Shown here piece after piece: positions 17,183-26,168 of a DNA stretch of 64,000 nt (within the stretch, counting starts at the first letter, position 1; each line of letters begins with the position of its first letter). The stretch comes from Martinezella rhizogenes (lineage in GTDB: Bacteria; Pseudomonadota; Alphaproteobacteria; Rhizobiales; Rhizobiaceae). The stretch is from assembly GCF_027460065.1 (NCBI RefSeq), contig NZ_JAPYZZ010000021.1, positions 1 to 64,000 of the forward strand, in the 5' to 3' direction. The position numbers and the translations under genes are program-made. The notes under the pieces were generated by a model, which was not told where the DNA came from, did not search any database, and saw only the letters and a list, made by a program, of their open reading frames with translations.

Positions 17183-18796
17183 ATGACGATCCGATCTTTT
17201 CTCGGAGCTATCTTCCTCTGGCTCACCCTGGGGATCGCAGCCCAATCCTTCGCGCAGAGCGATCCGAAGGCGCTGATCGATCAGCTCGGCACGGCTGACT
17301 TCAAGCAGGCCGAAACGCTTATCGGCCAGATTGCCGCCACGGGCGACGCGCGTGTCGTGCCGGCGCTTGAGGCTTTCGCGGCGGGCGATCTTTACGTGCG
17401 CAAGGCCGACAATCTGGTGTTCATGACGAAGCCGTCGGGTTCCAATTTCACGCTCGTTGATCCGCTGACCGGCGAAAGCGCCGGTGAAGCGCCGAAGGCG
17501 GCTGTTACCAAAATCAGGGTCAATAACAATCTGCGCCGCGTCATTCGCGCCGCGATGGGCGGTCTGACGCTGCTCAGTCCGGAACGCTCCGTGCGGCTTT
17601 CCGCCGCCGATGCGGTTCTGAAAGCGCCGAGTGCTGAAAATCTCGAATTGCTGGAAGCGGCCATCGCCAAGGAGACCGATACGGAAGTGCGGACCCGGAT
17701 GGAGGAAGCGCGGGCTGTCTCGCTGCTCTCCTCGGACCGTCCGCTCGACCAGAAGAAAGACGCGATTGCCACCATCAAGAGCCTTGGCGGGCGCGATGCG
17801 ATCGGCATCCTCATGGCGGCGTCCGCGTCCGTGGATCAGAGCCTCAAACCCGATGTAGACGAGGCGATTTCCAGCATCGAAAGCGCGCTTGCCTTCTGGG
17901 ATTACGCCCAGAATGTCTGGTACGGCCTGTCGCTCGGTTCCGTGCTGCTGCTGGCCGCGATCGGCCTTGCCATCACCTTTGGTGTGATGGGCATCATCAA
18001 CATGGCACATGGCGAGATGGTGATGATCGGCGCTTACTCCACTTTCATGGTGCAGGAAGTGATCCGCAGTCACTTCCCCGGCCTGTTCGACTGGTCGCTG
18101 GCGATTGCCCTGCCTGCCGCCTTTCTGGTGACGGCCTTCGTTGGCCTCGTGATGGAGCGCGGTGTGATCCGCTTCCTTTACGGGCGGCCGCTGGAAACGC
18201 TGCTGGCCACCTGGGGCATCTCGCTGATGCTGCAACAGGGCGTGCGCTCCATTTTCGGCCCCACCAACCGGGAGGTTGGCAGCCCCGGCTGGATGTCCGG
18301 CTCCTTCAGCCTCGGTTATCTCAATTTCACCTGGAACCGGGTGTGGATCGTCTGCTTCTCGCTGTCGGTGTTCTTCGCGCTGCTGGTGCTTCTGAAGCGT
18401 TCCGCCTTCGGATTGCAGATGCGTGCCGTGACCCAGAACCGCCGCATGGCCTCCTCCATGGGTATCCGGACGCCCTGGGTGGATGCCTTCACCTTCGCGC
18501 TCGGTTCCGGCGTTGCCGGCCTTGCCGGCGTGGCGCTGTCGCAGATCGACAATGTCTCCCCCAATCTCGGCCAGAGCTACATTATCGACAGTTTCATGGT
18601 GGTGGTGTTCGGCGGTGTCGGCAATCTCTGGGGAACGCTGGTCGGGGCGCTGTCGCTCGGCGTGCTCAACAAGTTCCTTGAGCCGACCGTGGGCGCCGTG
18701 CTCGGCAAGATCCTCGTGCTCGTCCTCATCATCCTGTTCATCCAAAAGCGGCCGCGCGGTCTCTTCGCACTCAAGGGAAGGGCGATCGAAGCATGA
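17183..18796 (+). CDS. urtB: Urea ABC transporter permease UrtB
   Basis: Inner-membrane permease of 537 aa. It has a signal-like segment (residues 1-25), a periplasmic N-terminal region of about 210 residues typical of the long UrtB type (DPKALIDQLGTADFKQAETLI, DARVVPALEAFAAGDLYVR), and then a LivH-like permease core with LAITFGVMGIINMAHGEMV near residue 270 and VFGGVGNLWGTLVGAL near 480. The start at 17183 follows the repeat; the frame is open upstream through repeat DNA, which is not coding. The stop overlaps the urtC ATG (ATGA). Confidence 0.94.
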   Translation: MTIRSFLGAIFLWLTLGIAAQSFAQSDPKALIDQLGTADFKQAETLIGQIAATGDARVVPALEAFAAGDLYVRKADNLVFMTKPSGSNFTLVDPLTGESAGEAPKAAVTKIRVNNNLRRVIRAAMGGLTLLSPERSVRLSAADAVLKAPSAENLELLEAAIAKETDTEVRTRMEEARAVSLLSSDRPLDQKKDAIATIKSLGGRDAIGILMAASASVDQSLKPDVDEAISSIESALAFWDYAQNVWYGLSLGSVLLLAAIGLAITFGVMGIINMAHGEMVMIGAYSTFMVQEVIRSHFPGLFDWSLAIALPAAFLVTAFVGLVMERGVIRFLYGRPLETLLATWGISLMLQQGVRSIFGPTNREVGSPGWMSGSFSLGYLNFTWNRVWIVCFSLSVFFALLVLLKRSAFGLQMRAVTQNRRMASSMGIRTPWVDAFTFALGSGVAGLAGVALSQIDNVSPNLGQSYIIDSFMVVVFGGVGNLWGTLVGALSLGVLNKFLEPTVGAVLGKILVLVLIILFIQKRPRGLFALKGRAIEA

Positions 18797-19971
18797 TTAC
18801 CGGCTTCCTCCTGCGCGCGCTCGATCGCCGCATTTCCATCGCCATCGGCATCATTCTGGCCATCGCCGTTCTGGTGCCTGCCTCCAACCTGTTGCTGCCG
18901 GAGGGTAGCGCGTTTCGCATCCCGACCTACATCATGTCGATGCTGGGCAAATATCTGGCCTATGCGCTCTTGGCGCTGGCGCTCGATCTCGTCTGGGGAT
19001 ATTGCGGCATTCTCTCGCTCGGCCACGCCGCTTTCTTCGCGCTCGGCGGTTATGCCATGGGCATGTATCTGATGCGCCAGATCGGTACGCGCGGGGTTTA
19101 TGGTCATCCGGTGCTGCCTGATTTTATGGTGTTCCTCAACTGGAAGGAACTGCCGTGGTTCTGGCAGGGTTTTGACATGTTCTGGTTTGCGGCGCTGATG
19201 GTGCTTGTCGTGCCGGGGCTGCTGGCCTTCGTGTTCGGCTGGTTCGCCTTCCGCTCGCGCGTCAACGGCGTTTATCTCTCGATCATCACCCAAGCCATGA
19301 CCTATGCCCTGCTGCTCGCCTTCTTCCGCAATGACATGGGTTTCGGCGGCAATAATGGCCTCACCGATTTCAAGGATATTCTCGGCTTTTCCGTGCAGGC
19401 GGATGGCACACGCGCCGTGCTGTTTGCCGTAACCGCCGTGATGCTGGCGATCTCGCTGCTGATTGCGTCAGGCATCGTCAATTCCAAATTCGGCAAGGTG
19501 CTGGTGGGCGTGCGGGATGCCGAAAGCCGGGTTCGTTTCCTTGGTTTCCGGGTGGAAAACATCAAGCTTTTCACCTTCGTCGTGTCTGCCATGATGGCGG
19601 GCATTGCCGGTGCGCTGTTCGTGCCGCAGGTGGGCATCATCAATCCCGGCGAATTCTCGCCCGCCAACTCCATCGAAGTGGTGGTGTGGACGGCGGTGGG
19701 CGGGCGCGGCACGCTGATCGGGCCGATCATCGGGGCGCTGCTGGTGAATGGCGGCAAGAGCTATTTCACCGGTGCTTTTCCTGAATTCTGGCTGTTTGCG
19801 CTGGGGGGCCTCTTCATCGCGGTGACGCTGTTTTTCCCCAAGGGCATTGTCGGCACGCTCCAGTATTACCTTGCCGGGCGGCGTGAAAAGCGTGTGGCGC
19901 GGGCGGCAGTTGGCGGAGCGCAAGCCGGTAACGACAGCGGTTCGACAGTGGCACAGCAGGCGGCGGAGTGA
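18793..19971 (+). CDS. urtC: Urea ABC transporter permease UrtC
   Basis: Second permease of the urea importer, 392 aa, LivM-like. It shows ALALDLVWGYCGILSLGHAAFFALGGYAMG (the UrtC signature, near residues 55-85), the loop GKVLVGVRDAESRVRFLGF near 240 and VVVWTAVGGRGTLIGPIIGA near 300. The C-terminal tail after residue 360 is polar and probably cytoplasmic. Its start overlaps the urtB stop; urtD begins 6 bases after its end. Confidence 0.94.
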   Translation: MITGFLLRALDRRISIAIGIILAIAVLVPASNLLLPEGSAFRIPTYIMSMLGKYLAYALLALALDLVWGYCGILSLGHAAFFALGGYAMGMYLMRQIGTRGVYGHPVLPDFMVFLNWKELPWFWQGFDMFWFAALMVLVVPGLLAFVFGWFAFRSRVNGVYLSIITQAMTYALLLAFFRNDMGFGGNNGLTDFKDILGFSVQADGTRAVLFAVTAVMLAISLLIASGIVNSKFGKVLVGVRDAESRVRFLGFRVENIKLFTFVVSAMMAGIAGALFVPQVGIINPGEFSPANSIEVVVWTAVGGRGTLIGPIIGALLVNGGKSYFTGAFPEFWLFALGGLFIAVTLFFPKGIVGTLQYYLAGRREKRVARAAVGGAQAGNDSGSTVAQQAAE

Positions 19972-19977
19972 GCGGAC

Positions 19978-20739
19978 ATGAACACGATTTCTGAAAACAG
20001 AACCAAAAGCCTGCTTTATCTCGATGGCATCTCCGTGTCCTTCGATGGGTTCAAGGCGCTGAATTCGCTCTCCTTCGTGGTCGAACCGGGTGAGCTTCGC
20101 GCCATTATCGGCCCGAATGGTGCGGGCAAGACAACGATGATGGACATCATCACCGGCAAGACCCGGCCGGACACCGGCACCGTGCTGTTTGAAGACAGCA
20201 TTGATCTCACCAAAAAGGACGAGGCTGACATCGCCCAGCTGGGCATCGGCCGCAAATTCCAGAAGCCCACGGTGTTTGAAAGCCACACCGTCTGGGACAA
20301 TCTGGAGCTGGCGCTGAACCGCAAGCGCGGCGTGTTCGCCACGCTGTTTTACCGACTGACGGAGGAAGACAAGGTGCGTATCGAGGAAATCCTCGCCACC
20401 GTGCGGCTTGGCCACCGCCGGGGCGACCTCGCCGCCAATCTCTCGCACGGGCAGAAACAGTGGCTGGAGATTGGCATGCTGCTCGCGCAGGAGCCGAAGC
20501 TGCTGCTGGTGGACGAGCCGGTGGCGGGCATGACGGATGCGGAAACGGCCGAAACTGCGGTGCTATTGAAAGAAATCGCCAAGACCCGTTCGGTGGTGGT
20601 GGTGGAACACGACATGGGCTTCATCCGCGAGCTGGGCGTGAAGGTGACGTGTCTTGCCGAAGGCTCGGTGCTGGCGGAAGGGTCGATCGATTTTGTGTCC
20701 AGCGATCCGAAGGTGATCGAGAATTATCTGGGGCGGTGA
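19978..20739 (+). CDS. urtD: Urea ABC transporter ATP-binding protein UrtD
   Basis: Cytoplasmic ATPase of 253 aa, LivG-like. Walker A GPNGAGKTTMMDIITGKTRPD near residue 45 is the UrtD form; there follow Q-loop RKFQKPTVFESHTV, signature LSHGQKQWLEIGMLL (SHGQ variant), Walker B LLLVDEPVAGMTD and H-loop VEHDM. In most urt operons urtE follows at once; here about 670 bases with an antisense gene and palindromic repeats separate them. Confidence 0.94.
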   Translation: MNTISENRTKSLLYLDGISVSFDGFKALNSLSFVVEPGELRAIIGPNGAGKTTMMDIITGKTRPDTGTVLFEDSIDLTKKDEADIAQLGIGRKFQKPTVFESHTVWDNLELALNRKRGVFATLFYRLTEEDKVRIEEILATVRLGHRRGDLAANLSHGQKQWLEIGMLLAQEPKLLLVDEPVAGMTDAETAETAVLLKEIAKTRSVVVVEHDMGFIRELGVKVTCLAEGSVLAEGSIDFVSSDPKVIENYLGR

Positions 20740-20779
20740 TGGTGGTGTGTGTCACAAGGACATTTGGGCGTTTGTCGCT

Positions 20780-20878
20780 GTGGATCCTCGGGTCAAGCCC
20801 GAGGATGACGGCAGTGGGTATGTTGTCACCAGTGCCCCATTCTCCGCCGTCATCCTCGGGCTTGACCCGAGGATCCAC
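20780..20878. repeat. Family C paired-palindrome element, copy 2
   Basis: Two 32-bp inverted units face each other: TGGATCCTCGGGTCAAGCCC plus GAGGATGACGGC, and 40 bases later the exact reverse complement. Each unit is itself a hairpin. It ends about 10 bases from the stop codon of the antisense GIY-YIG gene and could act as its terminator. Confidence 0.9.
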
Positions 20879-20888
20879 CCCCAAGCCC

Positions 20889-21173
20889 TCAGCCAAACTC
20901 CTCATAAAGATCACGCCATTCCGGATTAAAATCTTCAATCAGCTTGATTTTCCAGTCGCGATACCAGCGCTTCAACGATTTCTCCCGCTGGATGGCGGTG
21001 CCGATGCTCATATGCTCCTCATACCAGACGAGGCGCGTACATCCATAACGACTGGTAAAACCTTCCGTCAGGCCCTCGCGGTGTTCGTAGATTCGCTGCT
21101 CGAGGCTGGACGTGACGCCGATGTAGAGCGTTCCGTGTCTGCCGCTCGTGACGATATAAACGAAGCCGGTCAT
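20889..21173 (-). CDS. Single-domain GIY-YIG nuclease (URI-type)
   Basis: 94-aa protein consisting only of the GIY-YIG domain: FVYIVTS at residues 4-10 and LYIGVTS at 16-22 are the two core strands, R27 in SLEQRIYEHR is the catalytic Arg, and E64 in IQREKSLKRW the metal-binding Glu. All key residues are present, so an active DNA nuclease is likely. GGGAG lies 6 bases before the ATG at 21173. It is antisense to the urt operon between urtD and urtE and is bracketed by family C palindromes about 10 bases past its stop and 17 bases before its start. The target is unknown. Confidence 0.88.
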   Translation of the reverse strand: MTGFVYIVTSGRHGTLYIGVTSSLEQRIYEHREGLTEGFTSRYGCTRLVWYEEHMSIGTAIQREKSLKRWYRDWKIKLIEDFNPEWRDLYEEFG

Positions 21174-21189
21174 GGTGGGCTCCCGGAGG

Positions 21190-21375
21190 TGGATCCTCTG
21201 GTCAAGCCCGAGGATGACGGATGGGGTGTGGTTACGTCTGGAGCTTATACCTGCAATGTTGCACGGACATTTTTGCACCCTGACGTCCCACAGCCCGGGC
21301 GAAATCTCGATGTGGTGGCGTCGTTTTCCGTCCCGCGCCTAGCTACGTCATCCTCGGGCTTGACCCGAGGATCCA
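21190..21375. repeat. Family C paired-palindrome element, copy 3
   Basis: Unit one is at 21190-21220 (GGATCCTCTGGTCAAGCCCG with one change in the stem), unit two, inverted, at 21345-21375 (ACGTCATCCTCGGGCTTGAC and on). They are 124 bases apart, wider than the other copies; the intervening DNA holds no gene. It lies between the start of the GIY-YIG gene and urtE. Confidence 0.85.
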
Positions 21376-21409
21376 CAATCCGCTCCCCGATGAAGCTACA
21401 GGTGGCACC

Positions 21410-22105
21410 ATGCTGACAGTCGAAAACATCAACCTCCACTACGGCGCAGCCCAAGCGCTCCGCGGCGTTTCGCTTAATGCAGAGATGGGCAAGATCACCT
21501 GCGTCCTCGGTCGCAACGGCGTGGGCAAAAGCTCGCTTTTGCGCGCCGTCACCGGCCAGCAGGCCACCAGTGCCGGGACGATCAGTTTCGGCGGTGCGGC
21601 GCTGGATGGGCTGGCGCCTTACCAGCGGGCGAAGCGCGGTGTCGGTTATGTGCCGCAGGGGCGTGAAATCTTTCCGCTGCTCAGCGTTCAGGAAAATCTG
21701 GAAAGCGGTTATGCGCCGCTGCCGCGCAGGGAACGGTTCATCCCGGACGATATTTTCAGCCTGTTTCCGGTGCTGCAATCCATGCTGTCGCGGCGCGGCG
21801 GCGATCTCTCCGGCGGCCAGCAGCAGCAGCTTGCGATTGGCCGGGCGCTGGTGACGCGGCCGAAAATCCTCGTCCTCGACGAGCCGACCGAGGGCATCCA
21901 GCCGTCGATCATCAAGGATATCGGCCGGGCGATCAAATATCTGCGCGATTCCACCGGCATGGCGATCCTGCTGGTCGAGCAATATCTGGATTTCTGCCGC
22001 GAGCTTGCCGACTATGTCTACATCATGGACCGCGGTGAAATCGTGCATGAGGGGCTGGCCGAAACGCTGGATACACCGGAAGCGCGGCGTCATCTGACAG
22101 TATAA
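21410..22105 (+). CDS. urtE: Urea ABC transporter ATP-binding protein UrtE
   Basis: Second ATPase of the urea importer, 231 aa, LivF-like. It shows LHYGAAQALRGVSL near residue 9, Walker A GRNGVGKSSLLRAVTGQ near 36 (the UrtE form), Q-loop YVPQGREIFPLLSVQENL, signature LSGGQQQQLAIGRALV, Walker B LVLDEPTEGIQP and H-loop switch VEQYLDF. Start ATG 21410. The 250 bases after it hold no gene or clear terminator. Confidence 0.94.
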   Translation: MLTVENINLHYGAAQALRGVSLNAEMGKITCVLGRNGVGKSSLLRAVTGQQATSAGTISFGGAALDGLAPYQRAKRGVGYVPQGREIFPLLSVQENLESGYAPLPRRERFIPDDIFSLFPVLQSMLSRRGGDLSGGQQQQLAIGRALVTRPKILVLDEPTEGIQPSIIKDIGRAIKYLRDSTGMAILLVEQYLDFCRELADYVYIMDRGEIVHEGLAETLDTPEARRHLTV

Positions 22106-22359
22106 ATCGAGACTAAAAATGCTGCGCGCCGATCACGGCGTGCAAACGGCCGATTAATATTTTGAAAGCCTATGCGCCTCTGCATGGCTTTTATGCGCAA
22201 TTTTAGCATTTCGTTGAATAAAAGCCTGTGATATTGGCAGCGCAAATGCTGCATGCGAGACACAGGAAAAGTCTATTCGCACGCCGCGACAGTTGATCCC
22301 TTACATTCCATGCACCTCCGACGTATCGTCGGGGACATAGTGCCAATAAAGGCGTGTCA

Positions 22360-23616
22360 ATGAATCCAGACTTTGCAATTGGCCGGGCTACCCGGTTCTT
22401 CCGCTCCGCCCGCACCCTCGTTCTGGGCATTGCAATGTGCGCGAGCGCCGGCGTCGCAGCGTCGGCATCGACCTGCGGTCAGCTTCCCGGACCTGGCATG
22501 GTGCCGGGCCGGCATGATTTTTCCATTCTCTCTAACGGGCAGAAACGCGACGGCGTCTATTTTGTTCCCTCCGCCTATGACGGAAAAAAGCCGCTGCCGG
22601 TGGTATTCGATTTCCATGGCTCCAACAGCAATCCGCACGGTCAGCTGAACCGCAGCGGCTGGGACAAGCTGGCCGAGCGTGATGGTCTGATGGTTGTGGC
22701 GCTGGCCGGCAGTCTGAACGGCGAATTGCCCGGCACCCATGCCTGGAACGTGCCGGGCGTTACGACGCGTCCCGGCGGGCTGGATGAGGTCGGTTTCATT
22801 CGCAATGCGATTGACATGGTCAAGGGCAAGTTCTGCGTGGATGAAGAGCGCTTTTACGCTTCCGGTTATTCCGGCGGCGGGCGCATGCTGTCGCAATTCA
22901 TCTGCAGCGGCAACGCGGATTTCACCGCCGCCGGTTTCGTCGCCTCGTTGCGCGCGGGTTATCCGCTGGAGACCGAAGGCAAGTGGAGCCCGGATGTGGC
23001 CAGCTGCCAGCCGGCGCGGCCGATGTCGATCATCGCCTTTGCGGGCTTGAAGGATCCTGCCAACCCCTATCAGGGCGGCGGCAAATCCTATTGGCAATAT
23101 GGCGGCGAGACGGCGCTGAAACGCTGGGCCGAGATGGACGGCTGCAAGGGTGCTGCCAAAAGCAAGGTGGGCGAGAGCTTCACCGTTAATTCTTACGATG
23201 TCTGCAAGGCTGGTGCGCGCATCCAGTCCTATGTCATCGAAAACTGGGACCATGCCTGGCCGCGCGCCACCATGAAAGCGGAAGTGCTGGCCGCGAGCGC
23301 CGTCGTTACCCGCAAACCCGGCGGTGAGCAGACGCCGAAGGCCGAACCCGCCGTGGAGCGCAAGATGCCCACAGGCGAAGTGACGCGCACGGTTGATGCG
23401 GCCGAAAGAATGTGGGATTTCTTCCGCAACACGGAAGGGCAGATGGTGGTGGACGCCGTCGTCAAGAAGGACTGTGGCGCCAAGGCCGCGTCCGCTTCCG
23501 CAAGTACATCGGAGACCGCGTGCAGCAGCAACAGCAAGCCATCGGCCCTTCCGGTTGTGAAGACGCTCAACAACCTGTCCGGCAGCAGCGCGCCCGTGGC
23601 AGAGGACGCGTTGTAA
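22360..23616 (+). CDS. Secreted esterase of the polyhydroxybutyrate depolymerase (LpqC) family
   Basis: 418-aa alpha/beta-hydrolase. It has a signal peptide (about residues 1-36, ending near VAASAS), [13 protein letters not shown] oxyanion region near 80, and the nucleophile elbow GYSGGGRM near 168; NWDHAWP near 290 supplies the likely catalytic His. The C-terminal 110 residues are Ser/Ala/Lys-rich and of low complexity. The substrate may be a polyester or another ester; a depolymerase role is unproven. It lies between urtE and ureD, and its last 97 bases overlap the only available ureD start. Confidence 0.8.
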   Translation: MNPDFAIGRATRFFRSARTLVLGIAMCASAGVAASASTCGQLPGPGMVPGRHDFSILSNGQKRDGVYFVPSAYDGKKPLPVVFDFHGSNSNPHGQLNRSGWDKLAERDGLMVVALAGSLNGELPGTHAWNVPGVTTRPGGLDEVGFIRNAIDMVKGKFCVDEERFYASGYSGGGRMLSQFICSGNADFTAAGFVASLRAGYPLETEGKWSPDVASCQPARPMSIIAFAGLKDPANPYQGGGKSYWQYGGETALKRWAEMDGCKGAAKSKVGESFTVNSYDVCKAGARIQSYVIENWDHAWPRATMKAEVLAASAVVTRKPGGEQTPKAEPAVERKMPTGEVTRTVDAAERMWDFFRNTEGQMVVDAVVKKDCGAKAASASASTSETACSSNSKPSALPVVKTLNNLSGSSAPVAEDAL

Positions 23617-24374
23617 CCAAGGCGGTTGAAGGGCGCAGCCGGCTGGACGAGCTGTTCCAGGAAGGCTGTGCCAAAATCCGCCTGCCGGACACCTTTTCAA
23701 ACGAAGCCGAAGCCATTCTCATCAATTCCTCCGGCGGCCTGACCGGCGGAGACGAGATCGAATGGCAGGCGGTTGCCGGTGCCGGCACCTCGCTTGTCGT
23801 GACAACGCAGGCCTGCGAGAAGGTCTATAAGGCATCATCAGGCACAGCCACCGTCACTGCCCGCGTTTCGGCCGGGCCGGGTGCGCGGTTACACTGGCTG
23901 CCGCAGGAAACCATCCTCTTCGACCGGGCGTCGCTGACCCGCCGGCTGGAAGCCGATCTCGACGCCTCCTCCGAATTCATCGCCGTCGAAGCCGTGCTGC
24001 TCGGCCGCCAAGCCATGGGCGAGGCGATGACGCATGGCCTGTTCCGCGACCGGTGGCGCATTCGCCACGGGGGCAAGCTGGTGCATGCGGAGGAACTTCT
24101 GCTTCAGGGCGAGGTGGCGGAGCTGACCGCGAAATCGGCGGTTCTGGCCGGTCAGGTGGCCTTTGCGACGCTTCTCTATATCGGGCCTCTCTCCGAGGCG
24201 CTTCTGCCTAAAATCCGGGCTATTGCCGGTGAAAGCGGCGGCGCCAGCGAATGGCAGGGCAAGCTTGTCGTGCGGGTGTCGGCGGCGGACGGTTTCTCCC
24301 TCAGAAAATTGCTTTTTCCGATCATTTCGCTCTTGCGAAACGGCGCGCCAGTGCCGAAAGTCTGGAATCTGTAA
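23520..24374 (+). CDS. ureD: Urease accessory protein UreD
   Basis: Scaffold protein that binds apo-urease and, with UreF and UreG, assists nickel insertion. The conserved part runs from [22 protein letters not shown] through [36 protein letters not shown] and [15 protein letters not shown] to the C-terminal PKVWNL, matching UreD. About 284 aa from GTG 23520; no ATG, GTG or TTG occurs in this frame between that codon and the conserved region, so the gene must begin inside the 3' end of the esterase gene. The first 30 residues (Gln-rich) are poorly conserved. Confidence 0.88.
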   Translation: MQQQQQAIGPSGCEDAQQPVRQQRARGRGRVVTKAVEGRSRLDELFQEGCAKIRLPDTFSNEAEAILINSSGGLTGGDEIEWQAVAGAGTSLVVTTQACEKVYKASSGTATVTARVSAGPGARLHWLPQETILFDRASLTRRLEADLDASSEFIAVEAVLLGRQAMGEAMTHGLFRDRWRIRHGGKLVHAEELLLQGEVAELTAKSAVLAGQVAFATLLYIGPLSEALLPKIRAIAGESGGASEWQGKLVVRVSAADGFSLRKLLFPIISLLRNGAPVPKVWNL

Positions 24375-24481
24375 TCCCTTCGGATCGCCTCGTGACGGGC
24401 ATCCTTCGGGGTCTGTCAAATGTCGGATCTGATCTCCCGCAAAGCAGCTTTGCGGAGCGGATGCCAAGCTGCGGGACGACG

Positions 24482-24784
24482 ATGAACCTTAGCCCAAGAG
24501 AAAAAGACAAGCTTTTGATTTCCATGGCCGCCATGGTGGCGCGCCGCCGGCTGGAGCGTGGCGTGAAGCTGAACTATCCCGAAGCGATTGCGCTGATTTC
24601 CGATTTCGTGGTCGAGGGTGCCCGCGATGGCCGCGCCGTTTCCGATCTGATGGAAGCCGGCGCGCATGTGATTTCCCGCGATCAGGTGATGGATGGCATT
24701 GCCGAGATGATCCATGACGTGCAGGTGGAAGCGACCTTTCCTGATGGCACCAAGCTGGTGACCGTTCACGAACCGATCCGGTGA
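24482..24784 (+). CDS. ureA: Urease subunit gamma UreA
   Basis: 100-aa smallest urease subunit: [20 protein letters not shown] start, [20 protein letters not shown] near residue 31, and [18 protein letters not shown] at the end, all canonical. With UreB and UreC it forms the (ABC)3 nickel enzyme that hydrolyses urea to ammonia and carbamate in the cytoplasm. The 107 bases between ureD and ureA show no separate gene. Confidence 0.97.
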   Translation: MNLSPREKDKLLISMAAMVARRRLERGVKLNYPEAIALISDFVVEGARDGRAVSDLMEAGAHVISRDQVMDGIAEMIHDVQVEATFPDGTKLVTVHEPIR

Positions 24785-24794
24785 GGAGGGTGGC

Positions 24795-25052
24795 ATGGCG
24801 CTGGAACTGAGGCCCAATTGCGAATGCTGCGACCGCGATCTTGCGCCCGACAGTCGGGATGCGATGATCTGCTCGTTCGAATGCACCTTCTGCGCCGATT
24901 GCGTGACGGATGTACTCAAAGGCGCCTGTCCGAACTGCGGAGGCGAGTTGGTTCGCAGGCCGGTGCGCCCGGCAGTGAAACTCGTCACCAATCCGGCGTC
25001 CATAAAGCGCGTGCTGAAGGCCGAAGGCTGCGCGGCCGCGACTGCCGCCTGA
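24795..25052 (+). CDS. DUF1272 small Cys-rich protein
   Basis: 85-aa protein with the pattern CECC (residues 10-13), C27, C31, C34, C37, CPNC (45-48), likely to bind zinc as a RING-like or knuckle fold. The family DUF1272 has no known function. It starts 10 bases after ureA and ends 21 bases before ureB, so it is translated from the urease transcript; a role in metal handling is only a guess. Confidence 0.85.
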   Translation: MALELRPNCECCDRDLAPDSRDAMICSFECTFCADCVTDVLKGACPNCGGELVRRPVRPAVKLVTNPASIKRVLKAEGCAAATAA

Positions 25053-25073
25053 GACAGAAACAAGGGAAACACC

Positions 25074-25379
25074 ATGAAGCCAGGCGAAATCATTGCCGCA
25101 GAAGGCACCATTGAACTGAATGCCGGCCAGCCGACGGTGACGATCGAGGTGGCCAATTCGGGCGACCGGCCGGTGCAGGTGGGCAGCCACTATCATTTCT
25201 TCGAGACCAATGCCGGGCTCCTGTTCGACCGCGACAAGGCGCGCGGCATGCGTCTCGATATTCCGGCCGGCACGGCGGTGCGTTTCGAGCCCGGCCAGAA
25301 GCGGGAAGTGACGCTGGTGCCGCTGTCCGGCAAGCGTGAGGTTTATGGTTTCCGTCAACAGGTCATGGGGAGGTTATGA
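25074..25379 (+). CDS. ureB: Urease subunit beta UreB
   Basis: 101-aa subunit: [20 protein letters not shown] start, the conserved [19 protein letters not shown] near residue 36 and [17 protein letters not shown] near 66, ending VMGRL. Full length. AAGGGAAAC precedes the ATG. The next gene starts one base after its stop. Confidence 0.97.
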   Translation: MKPGEIIAAEGTIELNAGQPTVTIEVANSGDRPVQVGSHYHFFETNAGLLFDRDKARGMRLDIPAGTAVRFEPGQKREVTLVPLSGKREVYGFRQQVMGRL

Positions 25380-25380
25380 A

Positions 25381-25737
25381 ATGGCGACGGCGCATTATCA
25401 TGGAAGCTGCCAGTGCGGCAGCGTCAGCTTCGAGGTCGATGCCGATCTCGACCATACCGTCATCTGCAATTGTTCACGCTGCAAGCGTCTGGGCTCCACG
25501 CTCGCCTTTGCGCCGCGGGAGAAATTCACCCTGCTTTCCGGTGAGGACAAGCTGAGCGAGTATCTCTTCAACAAACACAAGATCCATCATTTTTTCTGCT
25601 CCACCTGCGGCATTGAAAGCTTTGCCTATGCCGATGGGCCTGACGGTACGCCCATGGTGGCGGTCAACGCCAATTGTCTCGACGGCGTCGATCCAAGGGC
25701 GTTGAAATCGCAGGCTTTTGACGGCGCGGCGGCTTGA
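25381..25737 (+). CDS. GFA-family (glutathione-dependent formaldehyde-activating-like) protein
   Basis: 118-aa zinc protein with the GFA pattern: GSCQCGSVSFEV (Cys-x-Cys near residue 9), CNCSRCKRLGS near 32 and FFCSTCGIESF near 73. The family is best known from Gfa, which binds glutathione, but most members have no tested function. Placed one base after ureB and before the LprI-like gene inside the urease operon. The start at 25381 (MATAHYHGSCQC) is preferred over an upstream GTG/ATG inside ureB. Confidence 0.88.
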   Translation: MATAHYHGSCQCGSVSFEVDADLDHTVICNCSRCKRLGSTLAFAPREKFTLLSGEDKLSEYLFNKHKIHHFFCSTCGIESFAYADGPDGTPMVAVNANCLDGVDPRALKSQAFDGAAA

Positions 25738-25740
25738 GCG

Positions 25741-26163
25741 ATGGCGATGACCCGAAATAACGTCGTCATGGCGGCCATCCTCTTCAGCGTGACTGCTGGC
25801 ATCTCCATGCCGGTCGCCGCACAGACCGAGCCCGATTGCAAGTCGCCGCAGACGCAGGCGGATATGACCATCTGCGCCGGCAAGGATCATGAAAAGGCCG
25901 ACAAGGATCTGAACGCCGCCTATCAGAAGCTTCGCAAGCAGCTTGCCGAGCGCGACAAGACGGCCGACGCAAGCAGCAAGGGTGCGACCGACGCTCTGGT
26001 GACGGCCCAGCGCGCATGGGTGGCTTTTCGCGATGCCAACTGCGCGCTATCCGGTTTTCAGGCGCGTGGCGGCACGATGGAGCCGATGCTGATCGCTTCC
26101 TGCCTCGCCGATATGAGCAGCAAGCGCGCCGATGAATTGCGCCAGTTGTCGGAAGGCTTCTGA
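25741..26163 (+). CDS. LprI/DUF1311-family secreted protein
   Basis: 140-aa protein with a signal peptide (residues 1-27, ending AAQTEPDC). The mature part has the DUF1311 pattern: CKSPQTQADMTICAGKD, DLNAAYQKLRKQL, AQRAWVAFRDANCALSGF and ASCLADMSSKRADELRQL, with four Cys likely forming two disulfides. LprI of Mycobacterium inhibits lysozyme; that role is not shown here. Part of the urease transcript, starting 3 bases after the GFA gene. Confidence 0.85.
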   Translation: MAMTRNNVVMAAILFSVTAGISMPVAAQTEPDCKSPQTQADMTICAGKDHEKADKDLNAAYQKLRKQLAERDKTADASSKGATDALVTAQRAWVAFRDANCALSGFQARGGTMEPMLIASCLADMSSKRADELRQLSEGF

Positions 26164-26168
26164 ACGGC

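Noticed and set aside
16994-18745. Long minus-strand open frame (583 codons) opposite urtB
   Set aside because: Rich in His, Arg, Glu and Asp with no hydrophobic or conserved pattern; it mirrors the high-GC codons of urtB.
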